Under the pieces are notes generated by a model. That model was not told where the DNA came from. It saw nothing but the letters and a program-made list of their open reading frames with translations, and made no database searches. From Alphaproteobacteria bacterium (GTDB lineage Bacteria > Pseudomonadota > Alphaproteobacteria > RF32 > CAG-239): 12,616 bases of DNA. This document shows, in pieces, positions 1-7,453 of the stretch. Position 1 is the first letter of the stretch. Each line of letters starts with the position of its first letter. A program made the translations under genes and the position numbers. The stretch lies in assembly GCA_017546885.1 (NCBI GenBank), contig JAFYRQ010000013.1, positions 1 through 12,616 of the forward strand, written 5' to 3'.

Positions 1-1
1 A

Positions 2-403
2 ACCAGAACATTATCGGTAACACCGAGTTTAGGAGCATTCTACTCACAAATCAGTTATGACGATGCAACTGATAATGTCGGTAAAACTGTAAACTATAAC
101 GACTTGAAACAAGTAGAATTGGAAGCCGGAGCAAAATTTGCATATACTCAATATACGGATGATGGCTTCTATTCGTTATACGTTAAACCGAGTGTTGTTC
201 AAACATTGATAGACGGCGATGAAATAAATATCACCGAAATTGGTAAAGTTGACACAGTTGAAGACCAAACCTTGGGTAGAGTTGAAATCGGCGGCAATTA
301 TGGTTTCAATGACAATTTAACCGCTTATGGTTGGGCTAACTACACCTTCGGCTCAGACTATGAAGCAACCTCTCTCGGCGCCGGTGTTAATTATAGTTGG
401 TAA
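2..403 (+). CDS. Autotransporter-type outer-membrane beta-barrel protein, C-terminal end (5' truncated)
   Basis: The frame is open from the window edge to the TAA at 401-403, giving 133 residues of a larger protein whose start lies outside. The visible part alternates polar and hydrophobic residues in short strands separated by Asp/Asn/Gly turns (for example YSLYVKPSVV and LTAYGWANYTFG). It ends in GAGVNYSW, an aromatic-terminated last strand with alternating V, Y and W, as in the C-terminal signal recognised by the BAM complex. This is the pattern of the C-terminal barrel of type V autotransporters, which inserts in the outer membrane and presents an N-terminal passenger domain. The passenger is not visible, so its function cannot be given. 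The gene is closed by the hairpin at 428-461 and looks unrelated to the ribosomal operon. Another outer-membrane barrel family is possible. Confidence 0.75.
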   Translation, partial: TRTLSVTPSLGAFYSQISYDDATDNVGKTVNYNDLKQVELEAGAKFAYTQYTDDGFYSLYVKPSVVQTLIDGDEINITEIGKVDTVEDQTLGRVEIGGNYGFNDNLTAYGWANYTFGSDYEATSLGAGVNYSW

Positions 404-427
404 ATCAGTATAGCGGGTAACTAATAA

Positions 428-461
428 ACAAAAGAGGTAAGTTTTCACTTACCTCTTTTGT
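428..461 (+). terminator. Intrinsic terminator after the barrel gene
   Basis: A perfect 15-bp inverted repeat has arms at 428-442 and 447-461 with a TTTC loop. The right arm itself contains a TTTT run near its end, and the left arm mirrors it with AAAA, so it could act in either direction. It lies 24 nt behind the barrel-gene stop and separates that gene from the ribosomal operon. No long U tract follows the stem, because the next bases belong to the repeat cluster. Confidence 0.8.
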
Positions 462-656
462 CATTGCGAGCGGACAAAGACCTTGCGAAGCAATCCAAAA
501 ACAATATGCCTTATAAATCCTACGGATTGCCACAGCCCTAAAGGACTTCGCAATGACAGTGAAGAAAGTATGGATTGTCACGTCGCTACCGCTCCTCGTA
601 ATGACAATGAGGAGAGTATGGATAGTTATGAAAATTAAAAATTTTCTCACAATGAG
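459..656. repeat. Intergenic TCATTGCGAG...CAATCC palindromic/tandem repeat cluster
   Basis: Unit 1 (461-496) runs from TCATTGCGAGCGG to GCGAAGCAATCC. Units 2 (524-557) and 3 (572-605) are in the opposite orientation, starting GGATTG and ending AATGAC. A decayed unit 4 starts GGATAG at 620. Starts at 524, 572 and 620 give an exact 48-bp period, and the linkers (GAAGAAAGTAT, GAGGAGAGTAT) are also alike. Units 1 and 2 can fold back: 459-469 pairs perfectly with 548-558, and 490-496 with 524-530. Elements with this TCATTGCGAG/CAATCC wording are, from memory, widespread dispersed intergenic repeats in several bacterial phyla, including alphaproteobacteria. No coding role is apparent. Confidence 0.75.
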
Positions 657-840
657 CTAGATGATGTGGATTCCACTAAAATTTATTAAAAAATGGTAAA
701 TTTTAAGCGTATTAAATGTATTTTTTTCAGCCTTTTTCTGTCTATAATGTGTCAAAAGTTAATGGTGGAATTTGACTCAATAAGAGTCTGGATAAGCGAT
801 TCGGGATTTGTAAAAAAATAGAAAAAAATTGATTTTTTTG
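657..840. other. AT-rich non-coding stretch upstream of the rpsJ promoter region
   Basis: No credible gene is present on either strand. The stretch contains a short perfect palindrome (666-676, GTGGATTCCAC), a second small palindrome (774-788, GACTC-AATAA-GAGTC) and a perfect TATAAT at 743-748. Just before the leader lies an A7-TTGA-T7 inverted repeat (822-839). The A/T runs may act as an UP element or a bent segment in front of the ribosomal promoter, which is inference. Confidence 0.5.
743..748 (+). promoter_or_regulatory. Candidate -10 box (TATAAT) for the ribosomal operon
   Basis: A perfect TATAAT in the context CTGTCTATAATGTG. The positions where a -35 box should lie (about 719-726) hold only a T tract, so the call rests on the -10 match and its place upstream of rpsJ. 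It would give a leader of roughly 280 nt. Confidence 0.35.
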
Positions 841-841
841 C

Positions 842-870
842 TTGCATTATATCCTCAGATATGTTACAAA
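842..870 (+). promoter_or_regulatory. Candidate rpsJ-proximal promoter with extended -10
   Basis: A TTGCAT element at 842-847 is followed after 17 nt by TACAAA at 865-870, which is preceded by TGT (862-864), an extended -10 arrangement. An A7/T7 tract lies immediately upstream (822-839). Transcription would start near 877 and give a leader of about 157 nt. Neither hexamer is a consensus match, so this is only a candidate. Confidence 0.35.
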
Positions 871-937
871 GCGTTCACATTAACTGGGTTTGGGTAGATT
901 CTGCCTACTCGGTTGTAATATGAAATATCCCGCAGTT

Positions 938-952
938 CCTTGTTTTGCAAGG
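938..952 (+). other. Small stem-loop in the rpsJ leader
   Basis: CCTTG at 938-942 pairs with CAAGG at 948-952 around the loop TTTTG. It lies between the proposed promoter and the larger leader hairpin at 973-1011. No U tract follows, so it is not an obvious attenuator. Confidence 0.4.
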
Positions 953-972
953 GTTTGCATAGGTTAATTTTG

Positions 973-1011
973 TAGGTGGCAAATTTGGCTAAGGTCGGAT
1001 TATGCCATCTA
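973..1011 (+). promoter_or_regulatory. Leader stem-loop directly upstream of the rpsJ ribosome-binding site
   Basis: TAGGTGGCA (973-981) pairs with TGCCATCTA (1003-1011) over 9 bp with one G-U pair, enclosing a 21-nt loop. The stem ends five bases before the AGGAAAAG (1017-1024) that serves rpsJ. In Escherichia coli the S10 operon is controlled by L4 binding a leader hairpin. This structure sits in the right place for comparable control, but I cannot show sequence similarity to that leader. Confidence 0.45.
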
Positions 1012-1033
1012 GTTATAGGAAAAGTATTTAAAA

Positions 1034-1345
1034 ATGATGGATACACAAAATATAAGAATTCGCCTTAAGGCTTTTGATCATCGTTTGCTCGATTTGTCTA
1101 CAAAAGAAATCGTTCACACAGCCAAAAGAACCGGGGCAAATGTAAGAGGTCCGATACCTCTGCCTACAAGAATTGAGAAATTTACTGTAAACCGTTCTCC
1201 GCACGTAGATAAAAAATCTCGTGAGCAGTTCGAAATCAGAACTCACAAGAGACTTCTCGATATCGTAGATCCTACACCGCAAACCGTAGATGCTTTGATG
1301 AAGCTTGATTTGGCAGCCGGTGTAAATGTTGAAATTAAACTGTAA
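1034..1345 (+). CDS. rpsJ: 30S ribosomal protein S10
   Basis: S10 binds the 3' domain of 16S rRNA in the 30S head, and as NusE it also acts in antitermination complexes with NusB. The 103-residue product has the family hallmark [11 protein letters not shown] near its N-terminus, then GPIPLPTR and the conserved C-terminal KRLLDI segment, at normal length. Two ATG codons lie in tandem (1034 and 1037). Relatives usually begin M-x-x-QNIRIRL, so initiation at 1037 is equally possible. The upstream AGGAAAAG (1017-1024) is nearer to 1034. It is the first gene of the ribosomal run, preceded by a structured leader and followed by an unusually long 90-nt gap to rplC. Confidence 0.97.
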   Translation: MMDTQNIRIRLKAFDHRLLDLSTKEIVHTAKRTGANVRGPIPLPTRIEKFTVNRSPHVDKKSREQFEIRTHKRLLDIVDPTPQTVDALMKLDLAAGVNVEIKL

Positions 1346-1382
1346 TTGTTTGTTATAAATAATTACCCGTAATAAAAGCAAT

Positions 1383-1412
1383 GTTGGCTTCCGTGAAATA
1401 AAGTTAGTCAAC
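1383..1412 (+). other. Stem-loop in the rpsJ-rplC gap
   Basis: GTTGGCT (1383-1389) can pair with AGTCAAC (1406-1412) over 7 bp, with one G-U pair and a 16-nt loop. It fills the centre of the 90-nt gap, far longer than most other gaps in the run, and ends 10 nt before the AAGGAAAA serving rplC. It might set translation of rplC or mark an mRNA processing point, which is inference. Confidence 0.35.
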
Positions 1413-1435
1413 CAATTGAAAAGGAAAATAATAAA

Positions 1436-2155
1436 ATGCGTACTGGTTTGATCGCAAAAAAATTGGGAATGTCCCGCATTTTTGAAGCAAACGGAACTCA
1501 TGTACCTGTAACAGTTTTGAGTGTTGAAGATCTTCAAGTTGTTGCTGTAAAGACACAAGAAAAAGACGGATATACTGCTGTTCAACTCGGTACCGGTGCT
1601 GTTAAGGCTAAAAATGTTTCAAAAGCTCTTAAAGGACATTTCGCAAAGGCTAATGTTGAGCCTAAAAAGAAATTGGGTGAGTTCAGAGTATCTGAAGACT
1701 GCCTGCTTTCTGTTGGTGCTGAATTATCTGTAGAACATTTTGTTTGCGGACAATATGTTGATGTTTGTGCAACTTCTATCGGTAAAGGTTTTGCCGGTGC
1801 TATGAAGCGTCATAACTTTGGCGGTTTAGAAGCTACACACGGTGTTTCTATTTCTCACCGTTCTCACGGTTCTACAGGTCAAAGACAGGACCCGGGTAAA
1901 GTATTCAAGGGCAAGAAAATGGCCGGCCACATGGGTGCTGAACGCGTAACTGTTCAAAACTTGAAGGTTGTTGCTGTTGATGCTGACAAAGGTTTGATTA
2001 TGGTTAAAGGTGGTGTTCCCGGTTGTGAAAACGCTTGGGTTCGTATTACCGATGCTGTAAAGAAAACTGCTAATGTTGAGCTTCCTTTGCCTGCCGGATT
2101 GAAAAAAGTTGATGCACCTGTCGCAGTTAAAGCTGAAACAGCTGATAATGCATAA
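1436..2155 (+). CDS. rplC: 50S ribosomal protein L3
   Basis: L3 binds 23S rRNA early in 50S assembly, and its extended loop reaches the peptidyl-transferase region. The 239-residue product shows [13 protein letters not shown] at the start, then [40 protein letters not shown] and a terminal VKGGVPG segment. The second Gln of GQRQ (residue 151) matches the glutamine methylated by PrmB in Escherichia coli L3. The protein is about 30 residues longer than the E. coli form because of an Ala/Val/Lys-rich tail after residue 220, common in alphaproteobacterial L3. The start is supported by AAGGAAAA upstream of the ATG. rplD follows after 18 nt. Confidence 0.98.
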   Translation: MRTGLIAKKLGMSRIFEANGTHVPVTVLSVEDLQVVAVKTQEKDGYTAVQLGTGAVKAKNVSKALKGHFAKANVEPKKKLGEFRVSEDCLLSVGAELSVEHFVCGQYVDVCATSIGKGFAGAMKRHNFGGLEATHGVSISHRSHGSTGQRQDPGKVFKGKKMAGHMGAERVTVQNLKVVAVDADKGLIMVKGGVPGCENAWVRITDAVKKTANVELPLPAGLKKVDAPVAVKAETADNA

Positions 2156-2173
2156 GATAAAGGATAAAAAGTT

Positions 2174-2794
2174 ATGAAACAGGACATCTTAAGTTTAGAT
2201 AATAAAAATGTTGGTTCAATCGAACTTAACGAATCTATCTTTGGTTTGGAAGTTAGAGCTGACATTTTGCAAAGGGTTGTAAGATGGCAATTGGCCAGAA
2301 TGCAAGCCGGCACTCACAAAACTAAAGGCCGTTCGGAAGTAGCCTTGTCTCCTGCTAAACCTTTCAAACAAAAAGGTTCTGGTAATGCTCGTCAAGGTAG
2401 CCGTAAAGGTACACAGTTTAGAAAGGGTGGTATCGTGTTTGGTCCGGTTGTTCGTGATCACTCACATGATTTGACCAAGAAATTCAGACAACTCGGTTTG
2501 AAAATCGCTCTCTCTTCTAAAGTTAAAGAGGGTAACTTGGTTGTTATCGATGAAGCTAAATTGTCTTCTCCGAAAACAAAAGATTTACAAGCTAAATTGA
2601 ATGTTTGCGGATTTAACAATTGCTTGTTTATCGATGGTAAAGAAGTAGATATTAACTTCGCATTGGCATCTCGCAATATTGCCGGTATCGATGTTTTGCC
2701 GACAATCGGTGCTAATGTTTATGACATCTTGAAAAAGGACAAATTAGTGTTGACTAAAGACGCTGTTAACTGCTTGGAGGAAAGACTGAAATGA
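2174..2794 (+). CDS. rplD: 50S ribosomal protein L4
   Basis: L4 binds domain I of 23S rRNA. Its extended loop helps form the constriction of the nascent-peptide tunnel, and in Escherichia coli it represses its own operon. The 206-residue product carries the basic tunnel-loop region at about residues 60-95 ([20 protein letters not shown] then [10 protein letters not shown]) followed by [17 protein letters not shown], which are family hallmarks. The C-terminal half is the Rossmann-like globular domain. It starts at the ATG behind AAAGGATAAA. Its last four bases overlap the rplW start (ATGA), indicating translational coupling. If L4 autoregulates here, the target would be the leader upstream of rpsJ. 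Confidence 0.98.
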   Translation: MKQDILSLDNKNVGSIELNESIFGLEVRADILQRVVRWQLARMQAGTHKTKGRSEVALSPAKPFKQKGSGNARQGSRKGTQFRKGGIVFGPVVRDHSHDLTKKFRQLGLKIALSSKVKEGNLVVIDEAKLSSPKTKDLQAKLNVCGFNNCLFIDGKEVDINFALASRNIAGIDVLPTIGANVYDILKKDKLVLTKDAVNCLEERLK

Positions 2795-3108
2795 AAAAGA
2801 ATGTTAAAGCCAACAATGTAGTTGCTTCTATGTATGATACATTGGTTCGTCCGGTAATCACTGAGAAGTCTATGCTCGCTTCTGAAGCCGGAAAAATCGT
2901 TTTCCGCGTTCCTTTAGATGCCAGCAAAGAAGCTATTAAAGCTGCCGTTGAAGCTATTTTTAGCGTTAAGGTCGTTAAAGTGAATACTATTCGTCAGTTT
3001 GGTAAGGTAAAAAGATTCAGAGGTTATGAAGGTCGTCGTTCAGACTACAAAAAAGCCTTGGTTACTCTTGCCGAAGGTCAAAATATTGATGTTACAACAG
3101 GAATTTAA
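2791..3108 (+). CDS. rplW: 50S ribosomal protein L23
   Basis: L23 lies at the tunnel exit and forms the docking site for trigger factor and SRP, and it contacts SecY. The 105-residue product has the conserved [10 protein letters not shown] motif; Glu25 corresponds to the trigger-factor-contacting glutamate (E. coli E18). The later [22 protein letters not shown] segment is also typical of the family. The chosen start overlaps the rplD stop by 4 nt and has GGAGG at 2776-2780. It gives about 13 residues before the core. An internal ATG at 2830 would remove that extension but lacks a comparable ribosome-binding site. Confidence 0.97.
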   Translation: MKKNVKANNVVASMYDTLVRPVITEKSMLASEAGKIVFRVPLDASKEAIKAAVEAIFSVKVVKVNTIRQFGKVKRFRGYEGRRSDYKKALVTLAEGQNIDVTTGI

Positions 3109-3111
3109 AAG

Positions 3112-3945
3112 ATGGTGTTAAAAACATATAAGCCCACATCTCCTGGACTTCGTCAACTCGTTATCGTAGACAGAAGCGAACTTTATAAAGGTGCTCCTGA
3201 GAAGTCTTTGACAATTGGTCTTACTAAGACCGGTGGGCGTGATAATTTCGGACATGTTACAAGTCGGAGAAAGGGTGGCGGACACAAACGCAAACTCAGA
3301 ATTATCGACTTTAGACGTAATAAGTTTGATGTGGAAGCTACAGTAGAGAGAATCGAATATGATCCAAACCGTTCTTCTTTCATTGCTTTAATCAGCTATG
3401 AAGATGGTGAAAAATCATATATTCTTGCTCCTCAAAGATTAAAGGCCGGTGACAAGGTTATCTCAGCTCAAAAAGCTGATATTAAACCGGGTAACGCTAT
3501 GCCTTTGAAGAACATGCCGGTCGGTACAATTGTTCACAACGTTGAATTGCGTTCTGGTAAAGGCGGACAACTGGTTCGTTCTGCAGGTTGCTATGCTCAA
3601 GTTGTGGGTAAAGATGCCGGTTATGCTCAATTGAAATTGAGTTCTGGAGAATTGAGAATTGTTCGTGAAGAATGTTTGGCTACCGTTGGTGCCGTTTCAA
3701 ATCCGGACAATCAAAATAAATCCTTGGGTAAAGCTGGTCGTGCACGTTGGTTGGGTATGCGCCCTGTATCTCGTGGTGTGGCTATGAACCCGGTTGATCA
3801 CCCGATGGGTGGTGGTGAAGGCCGTACATCAGGTGGTCGTCATCCGACAACTCCGTGGGGTAAACCTACCAAGGGTGGTAAAACTCGTTCTAACAAGAAG
3901 ACAGATCGCTTTATTATGCGTTCACGTCATGATAATAAGAAATAA
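3112..3945 (+). CDS. rplB: 50S ribosomal protein L2
   Basis: L2 is needed for subunit association and peptidyl-transferase function. The 277-residue product is of normal length and carries [18 protein letters not shown] in the N-terminal OB-fold domain, [19 protein letters not shown], and the C-terminal segment [20 protein letters not shown] then [17 protein letters not shown]. The invariant Asp229-His230 pair (E. coli D228-H229) is present, but the next conserved histidine (DHPH) is replaced by Met232. The start ATG lies 3 nt behind the rplW stop. The C-terminal SRHDNKK resembles alphaproteobacterial L2. Confidence 0.99.
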   Translation: MVLKTYKPTSPGLRQLVIVDRSELYKGAPEKSLTIGLTKTGGRDNFGHVTSRRKGGGHKRKLRIIDFRRNKFDVEATVERIEYDPNRSSFIALISYEDGEKSYILAPQRLKAGDKVISAQKADIKPGNAMPLKNMPVGTIVHNVELRSGKGGQLVRSAGCYAQVVGKDAGYAQLKLSSGELRIVREECLATVGAVSNPDNQNKSLGKAGRARWLGMRPVSRGVAMNPVDHPMGGGEGRTSGGRHPTTPWGKPTKGGKTRSNKKTDRFIMRSRHDNKK

Positions 3946-3959
3946 AAGGAGATAAGCTA

Positions 3960-4238
3960 ATGACACGTTCAGTATGGAAAGGACCGTTCGTTGATGGATA
4001 TCTTCTGAAGAAAGCAGATGCTGCCAGAGCTTCTACTCGTAATGAAGTTATTAAAATTTGGTCGCGTCGTTCAACAATGTTGCCTCAATTTGTAGGTTTA
4101 ACATTTGGTGTTCACAATGGTCATAAGTTTATCCCGGTATTGGTTACTGAAGATATGGTAGGCCACAAATTCGGTGAATTTGCTCCTACTCGTACATTCT
4201 ACGGCCACGCTGCAGATAAGAAAGCTAAAAGGAGTTAG
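3960..4238 (+). CDS. rpsS: 30S ribosomal protein S19
   Basis: S19 sits in the 30S head, partners S13 and contacts the A-site tRNA region and bridge B1a. The 92-residue product begins [18 protein letters not shown] and contains [30 protein letters not shown] and [16 protein letters not shown], covering the whole family from end to end. It is preceded by AAAGGAGATAAG, a good ribosome-binding site, 14 nt after rplB. rplV follows after only 2 nt, and its ribosome-binding site (AAAGGAG) lies inside the rpsS 3' end. Confidence 0.99.
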   Translation: MTRSVWKGPFVDGYLLKKADAARASTRNEVIKIWSRRSTMLPQFVGLTFGVHNGHKFIPVLVTEDMVGHKFGEFAPTRTFYGHAADKKAKRS

Positions 4239-4240
4239 TA

Positions 4241-4615
4241 ATGGGAAAATCTAAAGATACTAGAATGCTCGCTGCAAATCAGGCTCAAGCCGTTTGCAAT
4301 GCATTGCGCACTAGCCCGCAAAAACTCAATCTTGTTGCTCAAACTATCCGTGGTTTAAGTGTAGAAAAGGCTGTTGCAGAACTCACTTTCTCAAAGAAGA
4401 GAATTGCAAAGTCGGTTTTGAAAGTTTTGCAATCTGCTATTGCAAATGCTGAAAACAATCATCAGTTAAACATTGATAAGCTTTATGTTAGTGAAGCTTA
4501 TTGCGGAAAAGGTTTGGTAATGAAGCGTATGCATGCTCGCGGTCGCGGAAGAGGAGCTCGTGTTTTGAAACCGTTCTCCAATATTACTATCGTTGTAACC
4601 GAGCGTGGGGAGTAA
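4241..4615 (+). CDS. rplV: 50S ribosomal protein L22
   Basis: L22 binds all 23S rRNA domains, and its long beta-hairpin lines the peptide tunnel opposite L4; alterations at the tip cause macrolide resistance in other bacteria. The 124-residue product has the core [17 protein letters not shown], then [15 protein letters not shown], and the hairpin at about residues 84-115 with [18 protein letters not shown]. No deletion is evident at the hairpin tip. The product is about 14 residues longer than E. coli L22, mostly at the N-terminus ([14 protein letters not shown]). The short spacing on both sides implies coupling. Confidence 0.98.
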   Translation: MGKSKDTRMLAANQAQAVCNALRTSPQKLNLVAQTIRGLSVEKAVAELTFSKKRIAKSVLKVLQSAIANAENNHQLNIDKLYVSEAYCGKGLVMKRMHARGRGRGARVLKPFSNITIVVTERGE

Positions 4616-4619
4616 GTTT

Positions 4620-5288
4620 ATGGGACAGAAAGCAAATCCTACCAGTCTTCGTTTGGGAGTTAACCGCACTTGGGACTCTCGTTGGTATGCAGACGACAAT
4701 TATGCCGGCTACTTACATGAAGACGTAAAAATTAAAGAATTCTTGAAAGATAAATTGGCTCAAGCCGGTATCAGCAAGATTGTAATTGAACGTCCTGCCA
4801 AAAAGGCCAGAGTTACTATTCATTCAGCTAGACCTGGTGTAGTAATCGGTAAAAAAGGACAGGATATTGAAGTTTTGAGAAAAGAAATTCAAAACCTGAC
4901 CTCTTCAGAAGTTCAATTGAACATTTTGGAAGTTAGAAAACCTGAGTTGGATGCTCAGCTCGTTGCTGACAGTGTTGCTCAACAATTGGAAAGACGTGTT
5001 GCTTTCCGTAGAGCTATGAAACGCGTTATGCAATCAGCTCTTCGTTTGGGTGCAGAAGGCATTAAGGTTAGCTGCAGTGGCCGTTTAGGCGGTGCTGAAA
5101 TTGCAAGAACAGAACAATACCGTGAAGGTCGAGTTCCTTTGCACACATTGCGCGCTGACATTGATTATGCAACTTCAACTGCTCACACAACTTATGGTGC
5201 TTGCGGCGTAAAAGTTTGGATTTACAAGGGCGAAATTATGGCTCACGATCCAATGGCTCAAGACAAAAAGTTGGCTGAAAACAAGTAA
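4620..5288 (+). CDS. rpsC: 30S ribosomal protein S3
   Basis: S3 forms part of the mRNA entry pore of the 30S subunit and contributes to mRNA unwinding. The 222-residue product starts [16 protein letters not shown], has an N-terminal KH domain with the GKKG loop at residues 77-80, and a C-terminal domain with [18 protein letters not shown] and [20 protein letters not shown]. The basic residues of RRAMKR (130-135) correspond to the residues implicated in helicase activity in E. coli. The start is set at 4620 because homologues begin MGQK. An in-frame GTG at 4605 would extend into rplV. GGGGAG just upstream is the likely ribosome-binding site. Confidence 0.98.
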   Translation: MGQKANPTSLRLGVNRTWDSRWYADDNYAGYLHEDVKIKEFLKDKLAQAGISKIVIERPAKKARVTIHSARPGVVIGKKGQDIEVLRKEIQNLTSSEVQLNILEVRKPELDAQLVADSVAQQLERRVAFRRAMKRVMQSALRLGAEGIKVSCSGRLGGAEIARTEQYREGRVPLHTLRADIDYATSTAHTTYGACGVKVWIYKGEIMAHDPMAQDKKLAENK

Positions 5289-5307
5289 ACATTGAGGTTA
5301 TAAGAAG

Positions 5308-5736
5308 ATGTTAAGTCCAAAAAGATTAAAGTTCCGCAAAGTCCACAAGGGTCGTATTCACGGCTTGGCTAAAGGTGGCTCGGAATTAAGTTTCGGAACA
5401 TATGGATTGAAAGCTCTCACTCCGGATCGTATTACAGCTCGTCAAATTGAAGCAGCTCGTCGTGCGATTACTCGTGAAATGAAGAGAGCCGGAAGAGTAT
5501 GGATTCGAATTTTCCCAGATGTACCAGTATCTGATAAACCTGCCGAAGTTCGTATGGGTAAAGGTAAAGGTTCTGTTGAATATTGGTGCGCCAGAGTGAA
5601 ACCAGGCAGAATTATGTTTGAGATTGATGGAGTTTCTGAAGAATTGGCTCGCAATGCATTTGCTTTGGGTGCTGCTAAACTCCCAATCAAAACAAAGTTT
5701 GTAAAACGCCTCAATTCTGACCAAGGAGTAGCATAA
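5308..5736 (+). CDS. rplP: 50S ribosomal protein L16
   Basis: L16 is a late-assembly protein that organises the A-site side of the 50S subunit, near helices 38 and 89. The 142-residue product shows [58 protein letters not shown] and a C-terminal [16 protein letters not shown]. Arg82 in VRMGKGKG aligns with the arginine that is hydroxylated in E. coli L16. The length is normal, with a tail a few residues longer. It follows rpsC by 19 nt (ribosome-binding site GAGGTTATAAG) and is separated from rpmC by a single base. Confidence 0.98.
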   Translation: MLSPKRLKFRKVHKGRIHGLAKGGSELSFGTYGLKALTPDRITARQIEAARRAITREMKRAGRVWIRIFPDVPVSDKPAEVRMGKGKGSVEYWCARVKPGRIMFEIDGVSEELARNAFALGAAKLPIKTKFVKRLNSDQGVA

Positions 5737-5737
5737 G

Positions 5738-5935
5738 ATGGCAAAAATTAAGGATCTTCGCAGTATGAGTGTTGATGAATTGGAAGCTAAATTGCTCGAA
5801 GCTAAAAAAGAACAATTTAACTTGAGAGTTCAACAGTCTACCGGACAATTGCAAAATACCGCTGGTATTCGCAAAGTTCGTCGCGATATTGCAAAAATCA
5901 ATACGCTTTTAACAGAGCGTAAGAAGAATAGTTAG
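5738..5935 (+). CDS. rpmC: 50S ribosomal protein L29
   Basis: L29 is a small helical-hairpin protein beside L23 at the tunnel exit. The 65-residue product has the family order: a start [17 protein letters not shown], a middle [16 protein letters not shown], then [16 protein letters not shown]. Both predicted helices are strongly charged, as expected for coiled-coil-like packing. The ATG is one base behind the rplP stop. CAAGGAG inside the rplP end is the ribosome-binding site. Length and sequence leave little doubt. Confidence 0.97.
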   Translation: MAKIKDLRSMSVDELEAKLLEAKKEQFNLRVQQSTGQLQNTAGIRKVRRDIAKINTLLTERKKNS

Positions 5936-5945
5936 GAGAAAAGAT

Positions 5946-6185
5946 ATGCCTAAAAGAATTCTTCAAGGTGTTGTAGTAAGTGACAAGCAGGACAAAACCG
6001 TTGTCGTTAAAGTTGAACGTCAGGTTATGCACCCTGTTTATCGTAAATTCATTAAGAGAAGCAAAAAATATGCTGCTCATGATGAAAACAACCAGTTCAA
6101 GATTGGTGATGAGGTTAGAATTATTGAATCTAGACCTTATTCAAAAACCAAGGCTTGGACAGTGTTAGTTGATAACGCCGAATAG
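5946..6185 (+). CDS. rpsQ: 30S ribosomal protein S17
   Basis: S17 is a primary 16S rRNA-binding protein (5' domain) with an OB fold, important early in 30S assembly. The 79-residue product begins [20 protein letters not shown] and contains [38 protein letters not shown] and VLVDNAE. The order of segments and the length fit the family. It is preceded by TTAGGAGAAAAG, a strong ribosome-binding site, 10 nt after rpmC. Confidence 0.98.
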   Translation: MPKRILQGVVVSDKQDKTVVVKVERQVMHPVYRKFIKRSKKYAAHDENNQFKIGDEVRIIESRPYSKTKAWTVLVDNAE

Positions 6186-6200
6186 AGAAGGAATAAGAAA

Positions 6201-6569
6201 ATGATACAAATGCAAACCAACCTGGATGTTGCAGATAACTCAGGCGCACGTCAGGTGCAGTGCATAAAGGTTCTGGGCGGTTCTAAAAGAATGCATGCAA
6301 CCGTCGGTGACGTAATCGTAGTATCGATTAAAGATGCATTGCCAAAAGGACGTGTAAAGAAAGGTGACGTCCATAAAGCAGTTATCGTTCGCACAGCAAG
6401 CGACATTAGACGTAAAGACGGTTCTGTAATCCGTTTTGATTCTAATGCTGCAGTTCTGATTAACAAGGACGGCGAGCCAATCGGTACTCGTATTTTTGGC
6501 CCTGTTACCAGAGAATTGCGTGCAAAGAAATTTATGAAAATAATTTCATTAGCACCGGAGGTATTATAA
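6201..6569 (+). CDS. rplN: 50S ribosomal protein L14
   Basis: L14 is a beta-barrel protein at the subunit interface, forming bridges to 16S rRNA and the binding site for the silencing factor RsfS. The 122-residue product, exactly the usual length, reads [20 protein letters not shown], then [32 protein letters not shown] and FGPVTRELR. It ends in [10 protein letters not shown]. Its stop overlaps the start of rplX by one base (TAATG), and CGGAGGT inside its 3' end is the ribosome-binding site for rplX. Confidence 0.99.
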   Translation: MIQMQTNLDVADNSGARQVQCIKVLGGSKRMHATVGDVIVVSIKDALPKGRVKKGDVHKAVIVRTASDIRRKDGSVIRFDSNAAVLINKDGEPIGTRIFGPVTRELRAKKFMKIISLAPEVL

Positions 6570-6889
6570 TGAACCTTAAGTTGAAAATTAAAAAAGGTGA
6601 TCAGGTTATTGTTTTGTCTGGTGATGACAAAGGCAAAACCGGTGAAGTAGTAAAAGCTATGCCGAAAGAAGGTAAGGTTGTGGTTCAAGGCGTTAACTTA
6701 GTTAAACGCCACACCAAACCGAGCCAAGTTTCTGCCGGTGGTATTATTACTAAAGAAGCACCGATTAGTGTTTCTAATGTAGCCTTGGTAGATTCCAAGT
6801 CTGGCAAAGGAACAAAAGTTGGATACAAAGAAGTAGATGGACGCAAGGTACGTTTTGCCCGTAAGTCCGGTGAAGTAATCGATAAATAA
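6569..6889 (+). CDS. rplX: 50S ribosomal protein L24
   Basis: L24 is an assembly-initiator protein binding domain I of 23S rRNA. The 106-residue product has an N-terminal KOW motif (residues about 6-33: [20 protein letters not shown]), then [15 protein letters not shown] and the C-terminal [13 protein letters not shown]. Translation is probably coupled to rplN through the TAATG overlap, with the CGGAGGT ribosome-binding site a few bases upstream. In E. coli a new transcript (spc) begins at rplN. I see no promoter at the equivalent place here, so S10 and spc appear to be one unit. Confidence 0.98.
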   Translation: MNLKLKIKKGDQVIVLSGDDKGKTGEVVKAMPKEGKVVVQGVNLVKRHTKPSQVSAGGIITKEAPISVSNVALVDSKSGKGTKVGYKEVDGRKVRFARKSGEVIDK

Positions 6890-6900
6890 GGGATTGAAAA

Positions 6901-7440
6901 ATGACAAATTTTGAAAAATTGTATAATGAAGTCATTAAGAAAGCTCTTGTGGAAAAATTCGGTTACACCAATCCACACGAGGTTCCTAAGTTGACTAAAA
7001 TCGTATTGAACATGGGTGTTAGTGACGCTGTTACAGATAAGAAGAAATTGAACAATGCCGCTGACGAAATGGGTCAAATTGCAGGTCAAAAACCGGTAAT
7101 TACTCATGCTCGTAAATCTATTGCTACTTTCAAAGTAAGAGAAGGCATGCCTTTGGGATGTAAAGTTACTTTGAGACGTGATAAGATGTATGAATTCTTG
7201 GAAAGATTGGTTAATATGGCTTTGCCACGAATCAGAGACTTCCATGGTATTCAAGGCAAAAACTTTGATGGACGTGGCAACTTTGCTTTCGGTATCAAAG
7301 AACAAATCATTTTCCCTGAAATCAACTATGAAAAAGTTGATGCAGTTCGTGGAATGGACATCGTTATCTGTACAACAGCTAAAACTAATGCAGAAGCTAA
7401 AGAGCTTTTGACCAGTTTTAACTTACCGATTAAGAACTAA
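6901..7440 (+). CDS. rplE: 50S ribosomal protein L5
   Basis: L5 binds 5S rRNA with L18 and contacts P-site tRNA at the central protuberance. The 179-residue product has normal length and carries [67 protein letters not shown] and [12 protein letters not shown], with the C-terminal [20 protein letters not shown]. In E. coli the spc transcript is controlled by S8 binding an RNA structure at the start of this gene. Here only a weak A/T fold is visible (6905-6921), so that control is not supported. Confidence 0.98.
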   Translation: MTNFEKLYNEVIKKALVEKFGYTNPHEVPKLTKIVLNMGVSDAVTDKKKLNNAADEMGQIAGQKPVITHARKSIATFKVREGMPLGCKVTLRRDKMYEFLERLVNMALPRIRDFHGIQGKNFDGRGNFAFGIKEQIIFPEINYEKVDAVRGMDIVICTTAKTNAEAKELLTSFNLPIKN

Positions 7441-7453
7441 GCGGAGATAAATT

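Noticed and set aside
772..800. TTGACT at 772-777 as the -35 of an rpsJ promoter
   Set aside because: No acceptable -10 lies 16-18 nt downstream (sequence AAGCGA). The hexamer belongs to a small palindrome at 774-788.
861..967. Two tiny overlapping leader ORFs upstream of rpsJ (861-923, 20 codons; 920-967, 15 codons), considered as leader peptides
   Set aside because: Neither has a ribosome-binding site, neither contains a codon run suggesting attenuation, and the first would overlap the proposed -10 element.
405..1046. Minus-strand ORFs at 405-650 and 864-1046
   Set aside because: The first is produced by the repeat cluster and terminator palindrome; the second reads antisense through the rpsJ leader. 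Neither shows a domain or a credible start.
1028..1585. A 185-codon minus-strand ORF antisense to rpsJ-rplC
   Set aside because: The plus strand encodes unmistakable S10 and L3. The antisense product is Cys/Phe/Tyr-rich without family character, as expected for a shadow frame.
4605..4619. GTG at 4605 as the rpsC start
   Set aside because: It overlaps the end of rplV, adds residues absent from S3 homologues, and the MGQK start at 4620 has a suitable ribosome-binding site.
6890..6930. S8-binding autoregulatory site at the start of rplE, as in the E. coli spc operon
   Set aside because: Only a short A/T-only fold with a two-base loop can be drawn (6905-6921). It does not resemble the helix 21-like S8 target.
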